Of a stretch of 10,052 bases of DNA, positions 6,706 through 10,052 are shown one piece after another. Every line of letters begins with the position of its first letter. The first letter of the stretch is position 1. This stretch comes from Bacteroidota bacterium (GTDB lineage Bacteria; Bacteroidota; Bacteroidia; Chitinophagales; Chitinophagaceae), in assembly GCA_021824855.1 (NCBI GenBank), contig JAKAJX010000061.1:1-10052 (forward strand), written 5' to 3'. Both the position numbers and the translations under genes were made by a program. The notes under the pieces were generated by a model. That model had not been told where the DNA came from. It saw nothing but the letters and a program-made list of their open reading frames with translations, and searched no databases.

Positions 6706-7311
6706 TTATACTAAGATTGCTTGTTGTTCCAAGTTGCTTCTTCTTACAATATATTTTCCTATAATATCAAACTCAATATTGGCAATGCTTTCCACTGTAA
6801 TATTTTTTATATTGGTATGATGAAAAGTATACGGAATAATAGCAACGGTAAAAGTGGTTTTAGAAACATTAAAGCAAGTAAGACTTATTCCATTTACACT
6901 TATCGATCCTTTTTCAATTATTAAATGGGCAAACTCTTCCGGAAATTGAAATGTAAATTCCCAACTACCTTCTAACTCTTTTTTGTTAATACAAATTGCG
7001 GTGCAGTCAATATGTCCTTGAACCATGTGCCCATCTAATCTGCCATTTACCAACATACATCTTTCTAAATTAATTTCAGCACCAATTTGAAGTATGTTAA
7101 GATTTGTTTTTTTTAGTGTTTCTTCAATGGCAGTAACCTTATGTACATTATTCAAAATAGATTCAACAGTTAAACAAACGCCATTATGAGCAAGGCTTTG
7201 ATCAACTTTTAATTCATTACTAATAGATGAGGCAACCCAAAAACTTTTATTGGTGCCATTTATTTCTATCTTTTCAATAATTCCTGTGGTTTCAATAATA
7301 CCTGTAAACAT
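6706..7311 (-). CDS. ribE: Riboflavin synthase (alpha subunit)
   Basis: Catalyses the last step of riboflavin synthesis in the cytosol: dismutation of two 6,7-dimethyl-8-ribityllumazine molecules into riboflavin and a pyrimidinedione that is recycled. The protein begins with the invariant MFTGIIE. It has two tandem lumazine-binding repeats, marked by NGVCLTV (43-49) and NGISLTC (140-146). GHMVQGHID (94-102) sits at the junction. The length of 201 residues is typical for the family. The ATG at 7311-7309 is fixed by MFTGIIE. The gene is monocistronic here, with no ribD, ribBA or ribH adjacent, and divergent from rpsU. Only about 40 bases separate it from the rpsU promoter, too few for an FMN riboswitch. 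A near -7 motif (TATTTTG, one base short of the consensus spacing) lies about 18 bases upstream on the minus strand. Confidence 0.97.
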   Translation of the reverse strand: MFTGIIETTGIIEKIEINGTNKSFWVASSISNELKVDQSLAHNGVCLTVESILNNVHKVTAIEETLKKTNLNILQIGAEINLERCMLVNGRLDGHMVQGHIDCTAICINKKELEGSWEFTFQFPEEFAHLIIEKGSISVNGISLTCFNVSKTTFTVAIIPYTFHHTNIKNITVESIANIEFDIIGKYIVRRSNLEQQAILV

Positions 7312-7349
7312 GGCTGCAATTTAGTTTCAAAATATGAATTTGAATGAGA

Positions 7350-7380
7350 TTTGGAATTTTGCCGAATAATATTACCTTTG
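7350..7380 (+). promoter_or_regulatory. rpsU promoter (TTTG-N19-TAnnTTTG)
   Basis: TTTG (7350-7353) and TACCTTTG (7373-7380) are separated by 19 bases. This matches both halves and the spacing of the Bacteroidota primary sigma promoter. Transcription would start at about 7385, giving a leader of about 30 bases before the rpsU ATG that contains the Shine-Dalgarno sequence. Confidence 0.75.
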
Positions 7381-7397
7381 CTGCCCATTATTCACCT

Positions 7398-7406
7398 AAA
7401 GGAGGT
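7398..7406 (+). promoter_or_regulatory. Extended Shine-Dalgarno sequence of rpsU
   Basis: AAAGGAGGT is fully complementary to the anti-Shine-Dalgarno end of 16S rRNA (ACCUCCUUU), with ten bases between it and the ATG at 7416. No other gene starting in this window has anything comparable. ACCT at 7394-7397 can pair with AGGT at 7403-7406, a small hairpin that would partly mask it. Confidence 0.85.
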
Positions 7407-7415
7407 ATAAAAGAT

Positions 7416-7613
7416 ATGCTTATTATTGATTCAAAAGATTGCGAAAATATCGACAAGGCGTTGAAGAAGTATAAAAAGAAGTTTGAAAAAAGTAAAACTT
7501 TATTGAAGTTGAGAGAACGCCAAACTTTCGTTAAGCCTTCCGTTAAACGCAGGCAAGAAGTGTTAAAAGCGGTGTACAAGCAAAAAATTGCAAGTGGACA
7601 AATAGAAGAATAA
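7416..7613 (+). CDS. rpsU: 30S ribosomal protein bS21
   Basis: A small basic protein of the 30S platform near the 3' end of 16S rRNA. The 65 residues MLIIDSKDCENIDKALKKYK... carry the bS21 pattern: the ENIDKALKKYKKKF helix, then LLKLRERQTFVKPSVKRRQ and a lysine-rich helix ending in SGQIEE. Tyr54 lies in the second helix (KAVYKQK). In Bacteroidota, bS21 with bS18 and bS6 is known to hold the 16S anti-Shine-Dalgarno tail so it cannot pair with mRNA, and I recall Tyr54 as a residue involved. The frame is open upstream to 7344, but the start at 7416 is set by the family N-terminus and by the strong Shine-Dalgarno sequence ten bases before it. It has its own promoter and a terminator at 7639-7676. 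Autoregulation through that leader is likely, by analogy with Flavobacterium. Confidence 0.96.
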   Translation: MLIIDSKDCENIDKALKKYKKKFEKSKTLLKLRERQTFVKPSVKRRQEVLKAVYKQKIASGQIEE

Positions 7614-7638
7614 TTTTCTTTTATCACCAATATATTTT

Positions 7639-7676
7639 AAGTAGCCTTTAGTAAATTAACTTTAGGCTACTTTTTT
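7639..7676 (+). terminator. Rho-independent terminator of rpsU, abutting the xerC start
   Basis: AAGTAGCCT (7639-7647) pairs perfectly with AGGCTACTT (7664-7672). Three further inner pairs lie beyond a 2x2 internal loop, around AAATTA. The T-run at 7671-7676 ends on the base before the xerC ATG (7677), so the whole space between the terminator and xerC is used up. Confidence 0.8.
7657..7664 (+). promoter_or_regulatory. Possible -7 element for xerC inside the rpsU terminator
   Basis: TAACTTTA differs from TAnnTTTG only in the last base. It lies 12 bases before the xerC ATG, in the loop and right arm of the rpsU terminator hairpin. If used, transcription would start about five to seven bases before the ATG. 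There is no clear -33 TTG, so this is weak. Confidence 0.25.
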
Positions 7677-8579
7677 ATGTCTGTTACCGAAACATATCCA
7701 CAAATTCAATCTTTTCTTAATTACTTAAAATTTGAGAAAAGATATTCTCAGCATACTATTATTTCGTATGAAAACGATTTAGAGCAATTTTTTGCTTTCC
7801 TCGCTTCGCAATATCCAATCACTCATCTCTCCGATATCTCTTCTTCATTGGTGCGAACATGGCTCGCTGAATTGAAAGAAGATGCTATTTCGGCAAAAAG
7901 TATCAATAGAAAAATATCTACATTAAAATCTTTTTTTAAGTACCAAATGAAAATAGGTGAATTACATAAAACGCCTATGACTGTGGTAATTGCACCAAAA
8001 ATAAGTAAACGACTGCCTAATTTTATAGAAGAAAAACATATAAAAACATTATTTGAACAAGTGAGTTTTACGGATGATTGGAAAGGAAAAACCGAGCGGT
8101 TGATATTATTAATTTTTTATGCAACAGGAATGCGGTTAAGTGAGCTAATTCAGTTAAAAGAATCGCAAATTGATGTAGACTATCTGCAAATAAAAGTAAT
8201 AGGCAAAGGCAATAAAGAAAGAATTATTCCTATATCAAAGCAATTAATGTATCAGTTAACCGAATATATTAAAGAGAAACATGCAAATACTAATAGCAAT
8301 AGCGAAAATGTTTTTATTACATCTAACAATAAACCACTAAATCCTAGAACTGTATATGGTTTTGTAAAAAAATATTTATCGTTAGTAACTACCATACAAA
8401 AAAGAAGTCCACATATTCTACGGCACAGTTTTGCTACTCATTTAATGAACAATGGAGCCGAGTTAAATGCAGTAAAAGAATTATTAGGGCATAGCAGTTT
8501 AGCTGCAACACAAGTATATACACATAACACTATTGAAAAGTTAAAAGAAGTATATAAAAAGGCACATCCTAAAGCCTAA
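7677..8579 (+). CDS. xerC: Tyrosine recombinase, XerC type
   Basis: A site-specific recombinase that, with XerD, resolves chromosome dimers at dif during division. An N-terminal SAM-like DNA-binding domain (about 8-95: QSFLNYLKFEKRYSQHTIISY) is followed by the catalytic domain (about 115-295). All catalytic residues are present: R153 (GMRLSE), K177 (GKGNKER), H246 and R249 (HILRHSFATH), H272 (LLGH) and the nucleophile Y281 (VYTH). SSLAATQVYTH favours XerC; XerD usually has ESITTTEIYTH. The length of 300 residues is normal and the protein looks intact. As a housekeeping recombinase between rpsU and hpf it does not indicate an integrated element; I see no att-like repeats around it. The ATG follows the rpsU terminator T-run directly and has no Shine-Dalgarno sequence. 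Read-through from rpsU or a leaderless transcript are both possible. Confidence 0.93.
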   Translation: MSVTETYPQIQSFLNYLKFEKRYSQHTIISYENDLEQFFAFLASQYPITHLSDISSSLVRTWLAELKEDAISAKSINRKISTLKSFFKYQMKIGELHKTPMTVVIAPKISKRLPNFIEEKHIKTLFEQVSFTDDWKGKTERLILLIFYATGMRLSELIQLKESQIDVDYLQIKVIGKGNKERIIPISKQLMYQLTEYIKEKHANTNSNSENVFITSNNKPLNPRTVYGFVKKYLSLVTTIQKRSPHILRHSFATHLMNNGAELNAVKELLGHSSLAATQVYTHNTIEKLKEVYKKAHPKA

Positions 8580-8592
8580 TTATTGCCACTCT

Positions 8593-8632
8593 AAAAAAAA
8601 TAGTAAAAAAGTTATCGGGTTATTTTTTTTTT
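8593..8632 (+). terminator. Weak AT-only hairpin with T-run after xerC
   Basis: AAAAAAAATA (8593-8602) and TATTTTTTTT (8621-8630) form a perfect 10-bp repeat with an 18-base loop and a run of ten T (8623-8632). With no G-C pair it would be a poor terminator, but it is the only candidate between xerC and hpf. The rest of the 160-base gap (8633-8739) is AT-rich; I see no exact TAnnTTTG box there. Confidence 0.35.
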
Positions 8633-8739
8633 CAGTGTAATGAACTAAATTTATAGTCCACACAAAATCTGAGCTTATGAAATAATTATCAGTAGTTCTT
8701 TTAAATATTATTTTTTCACTTTAAAAAATGTGACTTGTT

Positions 8740-9039
8740 ATGAACGTTAAAATTCAAACTGTACGCTTTGAAGCGGATCTGAAATTAGAAGAGTATGTAA
8801 CAAAGAAATTAGAAAAACTAAACACATTTCACGATCGAATAATTAAAGTAGATGTTTTTCTGAAATTAGATAACGTTGTTCATACTATTAAAGACAAGAT
8901 TGCTGAGATTCGAGTACACGTTCCTAAACATGATTTTTTTGTAAAAGCATCCTCAAAATCTTTTGAAGAATCTTTCGACACCGCCTTAGAATCTATTGTT
9001 TCACAAATAAAAAGAAAAAAAGAAAAATTAGCAGCATAA
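8740..9039 (+). CDS. hpf: Ribosome hibernation-promoting factor / RaiA-like protein (short form)
   Basis: Binds the 30S decoding region of idle ribosomes and blocks mRNA and tRNA sites in stationary phase or starvation. The 99-residue protein matches the S30AE domain from end to end: MNVKIQTVRFEADLKLEEYVTKKLEKL (first strand and helix), KVDVFLKLDN, KIAEIRVHVPKHDFFVKASSKSFEESFDTALESI and the basic tail QIKRKKEKLAA. It lacks the C-terminal dimerisation domain of long HPF, so it is the short type; from sequence alone HPF and RaiA (YfiA) cannot be separated safely. ATG at 8740 begins the first beta strand; there is no Shine-Dalgarno sequence. The upstream region lacks a clear promoter, so it may be transcribed from its own unrecognised promoter or through xerC. 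A strong terminator follows. Confidence 0.93.
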   Translation: MNVKIQTVRFEADLKLEEYVTKKLEKLNTFHDRIIKVDVFLKLDNVVHTIKDKIAEIRVHVPKHDFFVKASSKSFEESFDTALESIVSQIKRKKEKLAA

Positions 9040-9050
9040 ATGCACAGCTA

Positions 9051-9078
9051 AAAAGTCCCGCTCCATGCGGGATTTTTT
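9051..9078 (+). terminator. Rho-independent terminator of hpf
   Basis: TCCCGC (9056-9061) pairs with GCGGGA (9067-9072) around TCCAT. AAAAG upstream extends the stem with the following T-run (9073-9078). It is the most canonical terminator in the window and lies 16 bases after the hpf stop. From here to the tRNA promoter (9079-9195) I see only AT-rich sequence without further features. Confidence 0.92.
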
Positions 9079-9195
9079 ATTATATGTTATTAAAATAACT
9101 GCTTAAACATTTTATTTTTTAATTCTCTGGTGGTAACTAAATAGTAAAAGTTTCAAAACTTGTTGATAAATACGATAAAAATTTCTTTCAAGAAT

Positions 9196-9225
9196 TTTGT
9201 TGAAATAAGTTTTCCATTACCTTTG
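9196..9225 (+). promoter_or_regulatory. Promoter of the tRNA-tuf operon
   Basis: TTTG (9196-9199) and TACCTTTG (9218-9225), with 18 bases between, match the Bacteroidota promoter consensus well. The -7 box is the same octamer as that of rpsU. Transcription should start at about 9230, roughly 38 bases before tRNA-Thr. Confidence 0.75.
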
Positions 9226-9229
9226 CCAT

Positions 9230-9257
9230 CCCGAAAAACGGGGTAGTTCTTTTTTTT
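9230..9257 (+). promoter_or_regulatory. Leader hairpin plus boxA-like sequence of the tRNA operon
   Basis: CCCG (9230-9233) and CGGG (9239-9242) form a short hairpin with loop AAAAA at the predicted 5' end of the transcript. It is followed by TAGTTC and eight T (9250-9257). The hairpin-then-GTTCTTT order resembles the boxB-boxA antitermination signals in rRNA leaders. It could instead be a weak attenuator. Both readings are inference. Confidence 0.35.
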
Positions 9258-9267
9258 GTGCAAAAAT

Positions 9268-9340
9268 GCCACTTTAGCTCAGTTGGTAGAGCAGCTGATT
9301 TGTAATCAGCAGGTCGTTGGTTCGAGTCCGACAAGTGGCT
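9268..9340 (+). tRNA. tRNA-Thr (anticodon TGT)
   Basis: A complete cloverleaf of 73 bases reads Thr codon ACA. Acceptor GCCACTT (9268-9274) pairs with AAGTGGC (9333-9339), with discriminator T. The D arm is GCTC...GAGC; the anticodon stem GCTGA/TCAGC encloses TTTGTAA. The T arm is GTTGG/CCGAC (one wobble) with loop TTCGAGT. CCA is not encoded. It is the first gene of the operon and corresponds in position and anticodon to E. coli thrU. Confidence 0.97.
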
Positions 9341-9396
9341 CAATATTTATTACGAAAGTTATTAAGAAATATATAGTTATACTAACTTAATCCTTA

Positions 9397-9404
9397 TAAC
9401 TTCG
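9397..9404 (+). promoter_or_regulatory. Possible internal -7 element before tRNA-Tyr
   Basis: TAACTTCG differs from TAnnTTTG at one base and ends nine bases before tRNA-Tyr. There is no clear -33 element. It may give extra transcription of the distal tRNAs, or be chance. Confidence 0.2.
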
Positions 9405-9413
9405 CGGTGAATT

Positions 9414-9496
9414 GGGCAGGTTCCAGAGCGGCCAAATGGGGCGGACTGTAAATCCGCTGTCTTTCGACTTCAGTGGTTCGAATCCACTCCTGCCCA
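9414..9496 (+). tRNA. tRNA-Tyr (anticodon GTA)
   Basis: A class II tRNA of 83 bases with the long variable arm expected of bacterial tRNA-Tyr. Acceptor GGGCAGG (9414-9420) pairs with CCTGCCC (9489-9495), discriminator A. The anticodon loop CTGTAAA sits in a CGGA/TCCG-type stem, and the T loop is TTCGAAT. CC but not full CCA follows the discriminator. Position two of the operon, as in E. coli (tyrU). Its cognate synthetase gene tyrS is at the other end of the window. Confidence 0.97.
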
Positions 9497-9535
9497 CCGT
9501 TCTTTGTTTTTTAAAGTAGAATTTTTGAAATGTAA

Positions 9536-9608
9536 GCGGAAGTAGCTCATTTGGTAGAGCGATAGCCTTCCAAGCTATAGGTGGCGAGTTCGAGCCTCGT
9601 CTTCCGCT
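9536..9608 (+). tRNA. tRNA-Gly (anticodon TCC)
   Basis: A complete 73-base cloverleaf reads Gly codon GGA. Acceptor GCGGAAG (9536-9542) pairs with CTTCCGC (9601-9607), discriminator T as usual for Gly. The anticodon stem ATAGC/GCTAT encloses CTTCCAA; the T loop is TTCGAGC. CCA is not encoded. Position three of the operon, equivalent to E. coli glyT. Confidence 0.97.
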
Positions 9609-9622
9609 CTTTTAAGTTTGGT

Positions 9623-9676
9623 GTTTACAGTTTACAGTTTGAAGTTAACTCAACTGGAAACTTACAAACTGAAAAC
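9623..9676. repeat. Imperfect palindromic repeat between tRNA-Gly and tRNA-Thr
   Basis: The spacer holds GTTTACAGTTT (9623-9633, with overlapping TTTACAG direct repeats) and, inverted, AAACTGAAAAC (9666-9676), matching at 10 of 11 bases. More broken complementarity runs inward to the palindrome AGTTAACT (9643-9650). It can fold into a hairpin of about 54 bases. It resembles small interspersed palindromic repeats, but copy number cannot be judged from one window. Confidence 0.45.
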
Positions 9677-9692
9677 TCTAAAACTGAGAATG

Positions 9693-9764
<72 letters not shown>

Positions 9765-9892
9765 CAGATTTTTGAAAAAGTTGAATTGTGTGATATCTTG
9801 CTGTTTCAACAAGATTAATAACATAATAAAAAGCAATAGTTTGAAGATATTTTCAAACTTTAATATTAAAACACAACTAAAAACCGATAAAA
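9765..9892 (+). promoter_or_regulatory. tRNA-tuf spacer with two hairpins
   Basis: The 128 bases between tRNA-Thr and tuf carry two perfect inverted repeats: ATCTTG/CAAGAT (9795-9800, 9810-9815) and AGTTTGAA/TTCAAACT (9838-9845, 9852-9859). Neither is followed by a strong T-run. They may be processing sites that separate the tRNA part from the tuf mRNA. I see no TAnnTTTG promoter and no Shine-Dalgarno sequence before tuf. Confidence 0.4.
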
Positions 9893-10052
9893 ATGTCTAA
9901 AGAGACCTTTAAGAGGGAGAAACCTCACGTAAACGTTGGAACTATTGGTCACGTTGACCACGGTAAAACCACTTTAACAGCTGCTATTACCACTATCTTA
10001 TCTCATAGAGGTCTGGCAACAGCTAAAAAGTACGATGAAATTGATGGTGCAC
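9893..10052 (+). CDS. tuf: Elongation factor Tu, N-terminal 53 residues (partial, cut by right edge)
   Basis: The GTPase that carries aminoacyl-tRNA to the ribosomal A site. The translation starts MSKETFKREKPHVNVGTIGH, followed by the G1 P-loop GHVDHGKTT (residues 19-27) and LTAAITTILSHRG, all standard EF-Tu. The full protein is about 395 residues, so switch regions and domains 2 and 3 lie beyond the edge. ATG at 9893 is fixed by the family N-terminus. The gene uses more G and C than its neighbours (for example GGTCACGTTGACCACGGT), as expected for a very highly expressed gene. It ends a tRNA operon in the same order as E. coli thrU-tyrU-glyT-thrT-tufB. Confidence 0.98.
   Translation, partial: MSKETFKREKPHVNVGTIGHVDHGKTTLTAAITTILSHRGLATAKKYDEIDGA

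Noticed and set aside
6721..6924. Plus-strand open frame opposite ribE
   Set aside because: It is antisense to the conserved second half of riboflavin synthase.
7312..7349. FMN riboswitch upstream of ribE
   Set aside because: Fewer than 40 bases separate ribE from the rpsU promoter, and none of the conserved RFN elements is visible.
7344..7415. N-terminal extension of rpsU to an upstream ATG
   Set aside because: The extension overlaps the predicted promoter and the Shine-Dalgarno sequence; bS21 normally begins at the ATG at 7416.
7677..8579. Integrase of a mobile element
   Set aside because: The tyrosine recombinase has XerC features and sits in housekeeping context, without excisionase, att repeats or cargo genes.
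9621..9690. CRISPR-like repeats in the tRNA spacer
   Set aside because: The repeated ACAGTTT units are short, partly inverted and not separated by regular spacers; no cas gene is nearby.

Overview
The window is AT-rich chromosomal DNA from a member of the Bacteroidota, probably of the Chitinophagaceae/Sphingobacteriia type. Three observations support this. Several genes are preceded by the Bacteroidota -7 promoter motif TAnnTTTG. Almost no start codon has a Shine-Dalgarno sequence, with rpsU as the clear exception. The gene order rpsU - xerC - hpf - tRNA-Thr/Tyr/Gly/Thr - tuf is one I associate with this phylum. It looks like core genome: I see no insertion sequence, CRISPR array or phage gene.

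Left part (1-3410): the 5' end of tyrS (tyrosyl-tRNA synthetase) runs off the left edge on the minus strand. It is divergent from a small RDD-family membrane protein gene across only 41 bases holding two opposed -7 boxes. A minus-strand GNAT acetyltransferase gene is followed by a divergent gene for an HscA-type Hsp70 chaperone with a GTG start.

Middle (3411-6705): a TTG-started gene for a membrane-anchored or secreted protein of unknown function comes first. Next is a 216-base gap with two consecutive inverted-repeat structures ending in ten T, plus a 7-N10-7 palindrome. Then comes a stand-alone gene for a quinol-type nitric oxide reductase (765 aa) in which one of the expected iron-binding active-site histidines is asparagine. 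Strong hairpins separate it from the convergent riboflavin synthase gene.

Right part (6706-10052): ribE (minus) is divergent from rpsU (bS21). rpsU has a good TTTG-N19-TAnnTTTG promoter and an extended Shine-Dalgarno sequence. Then follow xerC, whose ATG directly abuts the rpsU terminator, and the ribosome hibernation factor gene hpf/raiA with a textbook terminator. A tRNA operon with its own promoter follows: Thr(TGT), Tyr(GTA), Gly(TCC), Thr(GGT), leading into tuf, which is cut by the right edge. This right part is mostly translation machinery: a ribosomal protein tied to anti-Shine-Dalgarno masking, a hibernation factor, tRNAs and EF-Tu.

The items most worth a second look are the altered active site of the NO reductase, the bS21 Shine-Dalgarno exception with its probable autoregulation, and the structured intergenic element before norB. 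I did not find a clearly new multigene system.
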